The notes under the pieces: generated by a model
Seen by the model: only the letters and a program-made list of their open reading frames with translations
Database searches by the model: none
Told to the model about the DNA's origin: nothing
In this document: piece by piece, positions 22,556 through 34,273 of the stretch
Layout: each line of letters starts with the position of its first letter
Position numbering within the stretch: the first letter of the stretch is position 1
NCBI GenBank assembly: GCA_003415625.1
Contig: PYIU01000002.1
Coordinates: 558,001-622,000, forward strand
From: Aquanectria penicillioides
Taxonomy: Eukaryota > Ascomycota > Sordariomycetes > Hypocreales > Nectriaceae
Direction of reading: 5' to 3'
Length of the DNA: 64,000 nt
Position numbers and translations under genes: made by a program

Positions 22556-24313
22556 CTACTGTTCTTGAATCTTTACAACGTGTGTTTGCGGCATCTTGGA
22601 GTCTCCCGGTGACTCAATTCCATCTCCATCAATGACTTTGGAATTCTCTTCGTCCGACGCCCTTGAAATATTCGTAGGCTCATTGTAACCATAATCCATG
22701 AGCTGGGGATTTCGGTTGCCCCACCAAAGCATGCCAAACTGGATAATGATGGACGCGAAAGTGAATGCTGTGGATAGCGGGAATCCGATCGGGTAGCGAG
22801 GAGAATCCGCCACTCTGAAGGCCCGCAGGGGGATCGTCGCATGTCCAATGTATACAATCATAACTGTAAGTGCCACAATAATTGCGCGGGCTTCGGGTTC
22901 CTTTCGCAGAAGCTCGGCCATCCATGCCATGAATGACGGACTTCCCGCACTGGTCCCGTATGTCATAAAGTAGAAGGCCAGAACAGTCTTGTAATCAGAT
23001 GGCCATCCACAGAGGACACTGAGCATCACGCCATAGCAGAATGCTGAACCGATACTAATTTGCCAACGCCAGTGCTTCCAATCCGAAAGCCAGTTCAGAC
23101 CAAGGTTCGTAATGATCTGCAGGGCATAGCCACCCAGTGGGATGACGTTGACCTGGTATGTACTAAACCGACGAGTTCCATTCGTGTCTTTCAAGCTTTC
23201 CAAATACAAGACAAAGTATGAGTTCGCTCTGTGTCCCCAGGCGCTGAAAGCAAACGCAAATAGGTAAAAGTATGTGACGGGATGGACAATCAGTTTCCGA
23301 AGCTTCCTCTTCAGCACCGATGCCGGGATGAGCTGGGAAGTATTGGCGCCAAACTCTGCCATTCGTCGACGTGCAATCTTCTTCTCTGCATCCGTCAACC
23401 AGATTGCACGTGTGTATGCAGGCGTGTCTGGGATGACGACAAACCCGATGAGTCCTTGGGCGATGGTGATGGCGCCGGCCACAATAAATAGCCATTGCCA
23501 GCCTTCAAGACCGTGAACTCCATTCATGTTGGTGTACAGAGCGGCCTGTAGGGCACCCAAGAACATGGCACCTGCGACATCGGACACGGTAAAGGCTGCG
23601 ATTCGCACAGCCAGTTCGGTGGGCGTATACCAGTTGAAGATCAAGGACACCACACTGGGCCAGAAGACGGCGGAAAAGAGGCCAAGGAAGAAGCGCAAAG
23701 CGTAAATTGTCTGCGCATTCTTGGCCTTGCAGGTACTGTTGCGCAGGGTAAGTATTGAGGGTATTCAACATGGGTAATCTGTTACGTACAACAATACCAA
23801 GAGGCCCCATGTCACTTCGCAGCACGGGACAAAGAGCGAGGTTCGAACCTGTAGCGCGTTAATAACTCGAGTGCTCTGGCCAAATGGTAGGCGTAAAATC
23901 GCTTGCCTTTGTTTGGATCAATTGGCCTGGGACCAGGCCGATAGCGTAACCGATACTGAAAAAGGTAGTGAACTCTACCAGCTCGTTGCCGTACAAGTTG
24001 AGCGCTTCTCTCATTCCGGAGACATATGCCTGAGTTGTTGCTGACTGGTCCATTTCCTTGAGAAGACTGTTTTTCGTTGACAAATTTGACTTAGCCAATG
24101 ATCCGTGAAATCCGACTTGAGGGAGAAGTGCAAATCATACCCAGCGATAAAGGCCCATGTGAGAAGGAGGCAGTCAAGCTTGAACAGGAGCACATGCTTG
24201 GGGTTGCGAAAATACGGAATATACTTAGAAATAAGCTTAAAAGCGCCAGTTTGGGGCGGCTGAAGCTCCTCCTCGATTGGCTGGGAGCCCTGGGCGTGTA
24301 ATGCGTCCGCCAT
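22556..24313 (-). CDS. MFS permease, allantoate permease (DAL5)/ACS family
   Basis: Anion:cation symporter-type major facilitator, 522 aa, for small organic anions or vitamins such as allantoate, nicotinate or pantothenate. Exons on minus strand: 24141-24313, 24067 upstream boundary then 23907-24066, 23793-23848, 22556-23735. Reading across junctions gives FIAGLLKEMDQSATTQAYVSG, and the helix pairs continue with GNELVEFTTFFSIGYAIGLVPGQ and RFFLGLFSAVFWPSVVSLIF, all typical of DAL5-like carriers. The second intron (23849-23906) starts GCAAGC, a GC-AG intron. A cytoplasmic loop lies near the middle and a charged tail at the end. Start M-A-D-A at 24311-24313 is preferred over an upstream in-frame ATG. 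Substrate unknown. Confidence 0.88.
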
Positions 24314-25815
24314 GGTCGACTGCTCTGCGAATAGATGCAAACGTCTTGCGAGGAAAACGCAAAGAATCCAGAGGCCAGTCCCTCTGGTTTTTATAAGGTC
24401 ATATCCCTGGTTTACGAGCAAGCATTTTGATCACGAACAAGCCACACCCTGCCTCTCTCTCCATCTGTGCACCCCGAATTGAAGTCGCTGCTCTGGCTTG
24501 CGACAGCATCTTGGCGGGGCATCTGTCGGACGTGCCCCATGAATTACCAGGAACAGGTCGGTTGCGTCATTTGCAACGCAGAGGGCGACATCCATCAGCC
24601 TCCGAGAACGGCAAATTCTATCGGTTGAAGGCCGAAGAGCTGGCAAATGATGCTACGTCTGCTGCGAACTAATCCGTATCGCGGGCGAACGATGCCACGC
24701 CTGGCTGTCTGGATAAGCAGGGTCCGTACGATGGTCGTCAGAGCATACGAAATCCCCGCCCTTTGGCTGTGAATGCAGCCCCAGGTCATTGGGTGATCCA
24801 TAGGATAAGTACGCTGCTCTCACGCCCGTTAGCCATGGAGGGGTTTTCCTGTTGATCCGACAAGGGTCTCCGATGAGGCAATACGGTCAAGAGATCAGGA
24901 ATTACGTTAATCGAACAGATTCAAAAGGAGGGTCTGGCACCCAGTCAATCCTGGGAACCTTATGCTTGGTCATAGTCCCGCCCACCCGACTATCGTACAC
25001 AATCAGAGCGGGACAAACCCAAGGCAATGAGCGCTCTCAACCTCGATACTCGAGGGAAGTATGACACTGCGCCAGGAATCGGTATCTACAGAGCAATCAA
25101 GAAGGTAATGCAGCTTAATCATCACAGATAGCAGCGTGGATAATTCCTGGCGACCAATCTAGCAAGGAGCATATGGAGTTGGCTTAGCTACAAGATCTCA
25201 TTGAAGCTGGTATCTGACCCAAAAGTCACGAGGATGGCTTCTTATCAAGAATTAATTCTCCAGCCGCGAGAATGCAACGTACTTATCCTGACATCCTATC
25301 CCACAGTCATTCTTAAAAAGGTTCCGCAAATTCAGTTGCCATCCCGAACACTGCAGGAGCGCTATCTTGTTCATTAAGTGGTCAATATCCAACACCCTCG
25401 TACTTGTGATAAGTTTCCCGTGAAGTCACTTCGAAGTTTTCGCATCGTGTTAGCCATGTATCAGTTTTCTTCTCTTTACAAATACAGCTCCAATTATCGT
25501 CATTACGTCGCATCCGCCCGTGCAGTCTATTCAGGAGGGCAGATTCCATGCATCGCTTCTATTCAGTACCGCCGCAACAGTGACGAAGGAACCAAGAGAT
25601 ATCCGGTCCAGAATAATCACAACGACGGTAACACACGAGAATTCGAGAGTTTTCGGACACTAAATTAAGTAACGATGCAAGACCGACCTATCTATAGGCA
25701 TTAAATGAGTCCATCGGAGCACATGATTGGAATGCGCATCACCAAAAATGCACCCTCCTTCTTAAACATGGATTTGGTCGCCATGAATCCAAGTTAATTC
25801 AGGCCAATGAACTCG
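24314..25815. other. intergenic, nothing recognised
   Basis: About 1.5 kb between the MFS permease (leftward) and the tRNA gene. Short overlapping frames only. The first few hundred bases should hold the permease promoter. Confidence 0.6.
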
Positions 25816-25899
25816 TCCCTTGTGGCTTAGTTGGCTAAAGCGTCCGACTGTTACTCATAGACAATCGGGAGATCGGAAGTTCGAGCCTTCCCAGGGGAG
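25816..25899 (+). tRNA. tRNA-Asn(GUU) with 10-nt intron
   Basis: A full cloverleaf folds by hand. The acceptor stem TCCCTTG pairs with CAGGGGA (one G-U). The D arm is GCTT/AAGC and the anticodon stem TCCGA/TCGGG. The T arm is GGAAG-TTCGAGC-CTTCC. The anticodon loop is CTGTTAA once a 10-base intron (CTCATAGACA) placed after the base 3' to the anticodon is removed, the canonical nuclear position. Anticodon GTT and discriminator base G both indicate asparagine. CCA is not encoded. A TTTTCTTTTT tract shortly downstream fits RNA polymerase III termination. Confidence 0.93.
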
Positions 25900-28440
25900 C
25901 AGTTGTTTTCTTTTTGCTGTGCAACACAATTTTTTTGCTTTTGCCTCTCTATCCAGGTGTTAACAATAGTCAAGAATGTGTCCAGTTTCTCTTTCAAAGC
26001 TTGATTTATTTTTTTTCTACGAGTTGAAACTTGTCATACAACGACTGAAATTGAAACGATCAAGGTTGGACATTGATGTCACATCATGGTCCGTACGCTC
26101 AATGGATGTAACGTATATCTCGCTTGACTCCAGCATAGCATGATATAATTGCTGGCGATGATAATAATTTTGAGTTCTATTAGGGGTATAGGTCTAATAT
26201 TTGGGAAATGAGTAGAAGTCGGCAATTGACTGGCACTGGGTGCATTTGGGATGGTGACCAGATTATACACCGCCACTTTACCAGATATTTGTGAATTGTA
26301 TTGTCATTAAATCATGTTCATTCGATTATTTCAAATGAAATCATTAAGGTCTAATTCTATTCACCTCATAGATGGACTAGCCGCGCAATATCACTATTGA
26401 TGCATTGGAGAATCGTAACGCAGGTGACAACGCATCAGATATACTCGATAACTCTCATGTCAAGAGATTACAAATTGAACAGTACTGGTTATAGTAAACA
26501 CGCTGCATCCATAAATTAATTAGATCAAGATTTTTACTTTACAGCCAACGTGGCCCTGAGCGAGACAAGTGTAGGAGTTTTCAAAGAATACCTTGATGCT
26601 TCAAAATCGCAAATGTGTTCAGAATAGCTGCACCTCAGAAAATCAATACAGACACGCACCTGGCCATGTTGCAATTGAAAAACTTGATAAACCAATCCAT
26701 GCACACCTTAGATTGCATAAATTTACTAGACGCACTATTTCCCCATCACTGGCAGCCGCTGCGATGGAGATGTCGTGTTTCCAATACACCTCTTCTACTT
26801 ACCCTAGACCCTCCAACCATGACTCGCCGTGGGAACTTGAACACGAATGATTTTAGATCTCCCCCACGAACCCATCTGCATCCCCCTCATTCCTTATTTT
26901 GGACCCCGTAATGTAAGCGAGGTGGCTAACTAGAAGTTTGTAGTGATTGTCAAATCGGGGATGCCTGTTGCCTCCGTGACGAACGACGTCAGCTGAGAAG
27001 CTTCCGCTGTTCCGCGGCGACGAACCATCCAGACCTAGACCACGCGGCATCCCCAAAGCGGCAAAAATGAAAAGGAAACGGCGGGCTATCGTGCAAATCT
27101 CACCCAAGATCAGGATTTCAGGGGGGGTTTAATCGTTGAGGGTTGCAGCATGTCGTTTGCAATGTACAGCATTTCCCCAAAGCATCAGGTTCCAGATCAC
27201 GCCGTCTCAGCGCCGCCTGCACCTCTCGGCATAGATACCCCAAAAACGGTCCAGCTAGCCTGGTATACCTCGTTTGAGATTAGACACCCCAGTCAGAGCT
27301 AATGCTGGGGGAGGGCAGGGTATAGTTGACCGAAAGGACGACTCTCGCCTCCTCTTGTCAGAAATAGGCAATACAACCCTGCAGTATTTGATAGCAGTTC
27401 AAGTGAATATCTCGAACGCGAAAAAAGGGCACTAGGATATCGCGGGATGTATATCTATACAAGGCTTACTCGGATTTAGCGAATTACTTCTTGCGGGCGT
27501 CACAGTCTGGAATGCCTAGTTACATTGCTAAAGGACAAACCTTTATAGGACGAGTATGTGTCATGATATGAGCAAACGGAAATGGCATGGGCATATGTAT
27601 GAATAATATGCTGGCCATGTGTTGGTCCGTCACTGTTTCTCAAACATATCCTCTTACAAGTCTCCACTTGGTCAACCTCGAGGGGTACCGTATTCCTTTC
27701 TCTTTTTTTTTTTCCATTCGCATAGCGCGTTGATTTTTCCAGGTCCCAGCGTCCAAGTGAAACGCTGGAGTGATGGTCGCACAGGTCGGCGGGCTGAACA
27801 GATTTTCCCCACAAGGCATTGACCTCCACGTAATATGCCATGGTTTGGTTTCCATGACGAATGTCGAAAATAGAAGGGCTCCAGAACCAATGGGGGGCTA
27901 AGATAGCATCTTGTTGCACGGCAATGGAGTCAAATGGCATGGGGGCGCCGCAGCTGGGCTCTGAGCGAGGGATTTCCCCTTTCCCCAGGCGATGCGAGAG
28001 GCCGTGGTGGGGCTGCGATCCGCCCCGGGGGGAACTCGTAAAGTTGGATGGAATGAGTTCGAAATCGTGGGTCACGGAGACGAAAAAGTGACAGGAAAAT
28101 CGGCATAGGTTGGCACGGTTGGGCATGGAAGAATGGGGGATAATGGGGGATGATGGGCCTGGAGAATCCACAGTGTCGTCATAGAGGACCTGATGGAGGA
28201 TACCGAGCCAGACGAGGTTGTTTTGGGGCCAGGCATTGGCATCGTGAGAAGCCCACGGAGCCCACAGGGCGTTGAAAGCGGCTCCGATTCTGTGGGAAGA
28301 GGCCGGGAATGTCGCAGGGCAGAAGCCAATGGCACGGCAGAGGCAGAGACAGAAGGAGGAGAGCTGCGATGGAACCTGGGCATCCTTGAGGCGATATCCA
28401 GTAGCAAGGAGCCTTCACAATCCACCGTGACAATTAATAT

Positions 28441-28483
28441 CCACAAGAGAAATCCACAAGAGAAATCCACAAGGAGAATCCAC
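28441..28483. repeat. short tandem repeat, about 14-bp unit
   Basis: Three imperfect copies of a unit like CCACAAGAGAAAT lie head to tail. No coding frame runs through it convincingly. Confidence 0.7.
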
Positions 28484-28844
28484 ACGGGACAGATGTCCAG
28501 ATGGGCACCCACATTGACGTTTACATGTAGCGTGGCGAGAGCGAAGGAGACGGAGGGGTGAGGATGCAGAGTGAGAGACGGATGAGGGACGGAGAGGTGG
28601 AGGAGGGAGACGGAGAGACATGGATGTTTGTACTCCGTAGACGTTGAGTCGAGGCAACGAGCAGGAAAAAAAAAAAGGGACAGGGTTCTTGGTCGTTTGG
28701 GAACGGTGACCCCAGTGGTGGTGGCCAGTGGAGCGGCTTAGTACAGTAGCACGAAGCATGGAAAACGACGGCGAATGTTCTTTGACGGTGGCAGGCCAGG
28801 GAACCAGGGCATTTCGACAGGGGGGTTAATCGTGCAGTTAAGTT

Positions 28845-28910
28845 ACAGGGAGGGACAGGGAGGGACATGGAGCGACAGGGAGCGACAGGGAGCGACAGGG
28901 ACCGATAGAG
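28845..28910. repeat. tandem repeat, AGCGACAGGG-type 10-bp unit
   Basis: Six or so head-to-tail copies, first as GGGACAGGGA variants and then as exact AGCGACAGGG units. It is purine-rich on the plus strand. Confidence 0.7.
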
Positions 28911-29747
28911 AGTGAGATGTGGGGCATGCACAATGAAAGACCCGCAACCGACAAACGCAAGACATTCGACGAGACTGGCGACGGTTCGTTTGCTCGTTAG
29001 TTACGGTTGCCACGTCCGAAAGAAACGGGGGTCCGACCCAGGCTAGGCCCCATTCATCATCTCACCGAGGACGAGAGCGCGACGGACGGCTGAATCCCCA
29101 CCTTGGAGGCCTAGCGTCGACGGCAACAAGCGTCCATTACAGTACACGATATTGTAATGCCACCACCGACTTGAACGTGGGTACCTACGGATACATACAG
29201 CACGTCGCAGGGACGGTTCCATTTAATTAACAGAATGAATGGACCATCGAACGAAGACGAATGGGGGAGGGGGGAATGGTGCTATGGTGCGGACTGACCT
29301 AAAGCAGCTTAGCGATGGATACCAGCGAGCGGCCTCGCTTCGACTCGCGTCCGTTATGTTACTGAATTGCAATCTACAGGCTCGAGGTGCCTCGCTCACT
29401 GGCTGCTGTCGTCAGTCAGTCAGTCAGTTAGTCAGCAGTCAGACAATGAGTCAATCAGCCACAGCTCTCTCAGATGGACACCAGATAAGTTCCTGGTGGT
29501 GGGTTCCATCGGGTCTGTGTGGCGTTGCAGCCTCTCCTTTGGTGGTCTCTGGTGGCCTCTGGTGGCACAAACCGAAGGCGGCGACGAGCTCCAGCTGGGA
29601 CGCACTAAAAGCTGAGCTTTTCCCAGAGCAGCGAGACGGCCCGCAGCAGAAAGGCAATTCAGCACTCCAGCGTCTTTCCAGCGCGGGCAAACCCCTCTTT
29701 GTTGGGAGGAGGAGGGACGGGACCCTGGGAAGCCCACCACCAGCTGA

Positions 29748-30417
29748 GTGACTCCCGCGCTCTCTCTCTCTCCCTCTTTCTTCCGTCTACTCTCCGTAAG
29801 AATACTCCGTGCCAAAACGTGTCGTCCTCCTCCACTCGATACCTCTCCTAGGTACTCTCTCCGTGCTCCCGCCCCGTGCTCTGGACGGCCACTACTTTGC
29901 TCCTCGCCACGCTTGCGCACAGAGCACAGAGCACCGAGCACTCTCAAAGCTCTCCAAGAAGCTCAGACCCCGTAATAATAATTGCCGTTCCGACCAGTCG
30001 AGAAACGATAGCCAAGTCGACCCCAACTGAGCAAAGGGAACCGCAACCGATCGATCGCCCCCCCCGGTGTCTCTCTCCTGGCCGCCATCGCATCGCCCCT
30101 TACGGGCATCTTTTCCCACCTTGTTTCCCCACGGGCCACGCTCAGCTCACAGCTCTCCGCCATCCCCTCCGCCATCCCCCTCCACGTCGCCGCCGTGAGC
30201 CAACTCCCACGACGGCCTCGCCCACGCGCCTCGCCCTTGGCCCCTCCCTCCCTCTCTCTGCCTCCTCCTCCTCCTCCTCCTCCTCCTTCTCTCCTGTCAT
30301 CGACTACCCTCTCTAGCTCGCCCGAGCCGATCTCCCCCTCCGAGATACAGAGACGCCAGCCGCCCTGCTCCGGAAAAACACCCCCTCCCCAACGCCCCGT
30401 CCCAACAGGTCGCACCA
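29748..30417 (+). promoter_or_regulatory. probable coactosin promoter and pyrimidine-rich 5' leader
   Basis: The plus strand is dominated by C and T, with CT and CTC runs (30261-30287 is a CTC repeat) up to the ATG. Pyrimidine-rich tracts near transcription starts are common in highly expressed filamentous fungal genes. The transcription start itself cannot be placed from sequence alone. Confidence 0.5.
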
Positions 30418-30858
30418 ATGTCTGGCCTGGACGCTCCCGAGGTCACGGCCGCGTACGACGCCGTGCGCGACGATAAGAATGAGACCAACTGGCTGCTCAT
30501 CTCGTACGCCGGCGCCGTCGGGGACAAGATGAAGCTGACCCAGACGGGTACCGGGGGCCTCTCGGAGCTGGTGTCGCACCTCGACGACTCCCAGGTCCAG
30601 TACGGCTACGTGCGCGTCGAGTACGCCAACGACAAGGAGAGCACCCGCGTCAAGTTCGCCCTGGTCGTCTGGCTCGGCGAGAACGCAAAGGTCATGCGCA
30701 AAGCCCGCGTCAGCATCGAGAGCGGCTACGTCAAGAGCGTGCTGTCTCACCACAGCACCGCTGTCACAACGGGCGACAAGTCGGAGCTGGACGAGAATGA
30801 TCTCATCACCAAGCTGAGGAAGGCCGGAGGTGCCGACTACAATGGTGGGCGAGGATAG
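30418..30858 (+). CDS. coactosin-like F-actin-binding protein (ADF-H domain)
   Basis: Single-exon gene of 146 aa, the usual size for coactosin, consisting of one ADF/cofilin-homology domain. Recognisable pieces are the N-terminal helix EVTAAYDAVRDDKNETNWLL, the central VQYGYVRVEY, KFALVVWLGENAKVMRKARV (the actin-binding long-helix region) and the C-terminal acidic-to-basic stretch ELDENDLITKLRKAGGADYNGG, which is family-typical. Coactosin binds F-actin and counters capping in the cytosol. The codons are GC-rich, as expected of a well-expressed gene. The ATG context is CACCAATG, and no in-frame upstream ATG continues the domain. Confidence 0.95.
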   Translation: MSGLDAPEVTAAYDAVRDDKNETNWLLISYAGAVGDKMKLTQTGTGGLSELVSHLDDSQVQYGYVRVEYANDKESTRVKFALVVWLGENAKVMRKARVSIESGYVKSVLSHHSTAVTTGDKSELDENDLITKLRKAGGADYNGGRG

Positions 30859-31342
30859 AATGCAATATGCAGCCAAGTAGCCAAGGGGGTGGGGGAGATA
30901 CCACGGGACTGGGATAGGAGTATTCTCTTTTTTTTTTTTTTTTCTCAAAACCCTCCTGGTCCCAGAAGAGGGAGGGAGGGAGGGAGGGGAGCTAGATCAC
31001 CTGAATAGAACTACAGTAGAGTAGAGACTACGCAATGAATGGTTGGTTGGAAGCGGCTCCGGACCGGATTGGCCCTGAAATTGAAATCGAATTGAAAACC
31101 GAACCTGAATTTGGACCATACTCTACGCGGCAGGGCATGGCGGGACGGCACGGGGAATTTGGGTTGGTTTTGGCATGTTCCGGCTTCTGCATGAGCCTAG
31201 ACTCCCATTGCATGATCTAGCATGGCATGGGGGGTGGTTAAAATTCGGTTTGGGTCATGGAGATACGGCATTGAACCAACAACAGTCACGACGAATGGCC
31301 TGCACATGCGTATCGAGGTTCCAGGATCCGGAGTGGTGGTAC

Positions 31343-31388
31343 AGTAGTAGTAGTAGTGGTGGTGGTGGTGGTGGTGGTGGTGGTGGTG
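31343..31388. repeat. AGT/GGT trinucleotide repeat
   Basis: Four or five AGT units run into about twelve GGT units on the plus strand. It creates poly-His, poly-Pro or poly-Gly frames that should not be taken as genes. Confidence 0.85.
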
Positions 31389-31635
31389 AGGTTTGAGACC
31401 GAGCAAGGGCTGTATTTCTGTCAGTCTGCCTGTCTCTCATCTCGTCTCTCTGTCTCTGTTGCCCACACTTTCCCGTCTCTTTGTTGGCTAGTTGGCTAGT
31501 TGGCTAGTTGGCTGGTTGGTTGATATCGGCCCCTCGCAGCGTTTTGTAATTTCATCATCACAAGCTTCCTCTCTCCGACTTTCTCTCTCTCTATATTTTC
31601 CCACCGATTACAACAAGCCTAAGCACGAGAACCAG

Positions 31636-31691
31636 CGCCAGCACCAGCACCAGCACCAACACCAGCACCAACACCAGCACCAACACCAGCA
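31636..31691. repeat. CAGCAC/CAACAC hexamer minisatellite
   Basis: Nine or so hexamers of CAGCAC and CAACAC alternate as 12-bp higher-order units. No flanking coding sequence is evident. Confidence 0.8.
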
Positions 31692-31715
31692 TTAGCAGTT
31701 ACACCACCACGGAGC

Positions 31716-31792
31716 AGCATGGGGGGGCGGCGGGGGAGAGGGAGAGGGGGAGGGGACATGGGGGCATGGGGGCATGAGGGCATGGGGCATCG
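31716..31792. repeat. G-rich block with CATGGGGG repeats
   Basis: Runs of four to seven G, including GGGGGCATG units repeated three to four times. The pattern permits G-quadruplex formation on the plus strand. Confidence 0.6.
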
Positions 31793-32151
31793 AGATGAGC
31801 ATGAGCATTGATGGACGAAAACAGAAACAAGAGGCAGAGAGAGGCACGCGACACGAGAGACTCGACTCGCAGGTGAGACCAGCAAAAAAAGAGAGCTCCA
31901 GCCGGAGCCAGGCAGAGAGACAGAAAGAGACGCACTACTGTATTATTACTCCATGGGAGCACCGAAGGCTGGACAAGGGCCTAGATTGCTGACCCTCGGT
32001 GACCATTCGGATGCCGTGCCCTCCCCAGCAGCCAATATCCATGGCCGACCGTCCACACCAACAAGCAAGCAGTCTTGCCGAGTCCAATGGCCTGACGATT
32101 TCGCTTGGTCGGGTCATTCATCCATCAGCTTGATGGTTTGAAGCAGCCCCG

Positions 32152-32174
32152 TCTCTCTCTCTCTCTCTCTCTCT
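32152..32174. repeat. CT dinucleotide repeat
   Basis: Eleven CT units in a row on the plus strand. Confidence 0.9.
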
Positions 32175-33448
32175 CCACAATCCGTATCGATATCCACATC
32201 CACCTCCACCTCCATATCAAAGTATCTATTGTCCCCATCGATCCATATCAATATGCCCCCATTCGTCGTCGAATAACCCTTACCTTGCCCCTCCCCCTCG
32301 CCTCTTTCTCCCCGGGGGCCCCCCTCCTCTGTCTCTCTATCTGTCTGTCTGTCCTGTGCGATGTACTCTGTTCCATCTCCCCCCAGTCTATCGGTCCCCC
32401 AATTCTCCTGTGTCCCCTGTTTTCTGCCGTTCGCCCCCTCGTCCCTGCCCCCCCCCCGTTTTGCTGTAGCAATATCCTGGTCTCCCATCTGTTCATTTAC
32501 ATGCACATGTCCATTCCGTCCTGGCCATGGCTCTCTCGCTCTCTCATCGAAATTGATGCCATGGCATCCATGACCAAGGAAGTTACCCAAAGAAAAAGCA
32601 ATTAATGGAAATCGGAGCGAGGAAGCAAAAGCAAAAGAAACGAAAGCAACAACCACACACAAAAGGCCCACTCACACACGTCCTCCTCGCCGTCCCCTGC
32701 GTGGCAAGCAAGCCTTTCCCCTCCCAATCCCGCCGCCAAAACCCCATGTCTAGTCCCGCATCAATCCAAGGGCCATTACTCGCTCACAGAATGAATCGAC
32801 GAACAAACGAACGAACGGCTGCCGTTCACGCTCCCCAAGCCCCAAGCCCCAAACCCCAAACAGCCAAGCCGCATGTCTCAACTCAAACCTGAACCTGCGC
32901 CGTCGCCGTCATTCTTCCCACCCATCCGTCCCCATCGTCGACCAACCCTTGCCACCGTGTTGCGCCGCGGTATTAATCTCCTTCCGGTTTGAGCTAACAG
33001 CCCCGATCGGCCTGGCCGCTGCTCTGCACCCACTCGCCGGCGTCTCCCCGTCCACTCGCATGCTTCTATGCCGCCTCCACCGGCCGTCGCGGCGTATGAC
33101 GTCGTGCTACCCTTGGTGCGTTGTGCACTGCGTATGTATGTACCTGGACGGGGCGCGCAGCAGCCAGTCTGTTACGTTCCCCCTCATTCATTCACAGCTA
33201 CCTACCGGCTTTGGTGTTTCTAGCTGTATTTCATTGTGCGCTTACCTCTCTCTCCGTAATCTTGCTACTGCACACACCACACCGTCCAGGGTCTCGCCGA
33301 GCTGTGTTACGTTTCGGGCAGCCCTAAAGCCTCACGCGCTCTCCACACAACTCTCAACGCCCCACGCGCTAGTCAGCATAGCCCATGATGCTGCTCAAAT
33401 AGGCTTTCGTGTCGTCGTCCCACGCCTTTCCCATCGCCTGCTCTGTGG

Positions 33449-33494
33449 TCTGTGTCTGTGTCTGTGTCTGTGTCTGTGTCTGTGTCTGTGTCTG
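33449..33494. repeat. TCTGTG hexanucleotide repeat
   Basis: Seven to eight perfect TCTGTG units. Frames through it give Ser-Val or Cys-Leu dipeptide runs. Confidence 0.9.
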
Positions 33495-34273
33495 TACTGC
33501 TTGCTACCGCTTGCTTGCTGGGTAAAAGCAAAGGCCTCGAACCAGTAGTGAATGTCATCCGTCCCGGCGTGATTCGCTTTATCGCTTCCCCTGCCCGTCC
33601 ATCCAGCCTTTTGGGTCTTTTCCTCTTTCAAACAAAACCCTTCAATATCCCAATCCCAATCCCGAGCCCGAGACACACACACATACACACACCCACCAGC
33701 ACACCCGCGACAAACAGGGTTCAACCAGGACCGCCTCTCCCCAAAGGGAAAAACAAGGAGACAAGAACCCAAAAGAATCAAGGGCAAAAAAAAAAAAAAA
33801 AAAAAAGAAGTCGAAGACAACGCCGATCCTGATACACCTGGTCGGCTTGCCACGTGTGATTTACCTTTCCCCCTGCTCTGCACCAGAATCTTGCTGTTTG
33901 CCTTTTTCTTTTCCCGTCCCCTCCCTGACCACCTTGTCTACCTTGTCCGCCTCTACCCACCCTGTCCACCACCCTTCCCACCCGCCGTTATCTACTGTCA
34001 TTTCCTCTTCTGATCTGCCGATCCATCGGTATCTTCTTTCTGTCCATTTCATACAAAACACTTCCTCCCCCTCCTTGTTTCTTCATCTTCATTCCCCCAA
34101 TCCCTTCCTTCTCCCCTTGACGGGCCCTTCATTTCCTTCCTCCGACCTCACCTCACATACATACTTACATCTTACTTATACACACACACACACACTCCTT
34201 CTCCCCTCTCCCATACACATTAATTCTGAAGGACTTGGCCCGTCGATCCTCTTACACGCTGCCATCCGTCACC

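Larger units (their letters stand above)
25900..29747. other. intergenic, nothing recognised
   Basis: About 3.8 kb. It is AT-rich from 25900 to about 26700 and GC-rich afterwards. Open frames past 27500 exist on both strands at once and carry no motifs. Short tandem repeats sit at 28441-28483, 28845-28910 and 29411-29436. No RNA gene was recognised. Confidence 0.55.
30859..34273. other. intergenic, rich in simple repeats; includes permease leader
   Basis: About 3.4 kb. A 16-base T run (30928-30943) follows the coactosin stop and may serve the 3' end of its transcript. Beyond it come GGT, CAGCAC-type, CT and TGTGTC repeats listed separately, a G-rich block and a 21-base A run (33786-33806). 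Open frames here are translations of these repeats. From about 33880 the strand is CT-rich up to the permease ATG, probably its 5' leader. Confidence 0.6.

Noticed and set aside
28441..28910. Tandem repeats considered as a CRISPR-like array
   Set aside because: Units are 10-14 bp without spacers and the DNA is eukaryotic.
30313..30948. 211-codon frame antisense to coactosin
   Set aside because: Coactosin is unambiguous on the plus strand; the antisense frame is favoured by its GC-rich codons.
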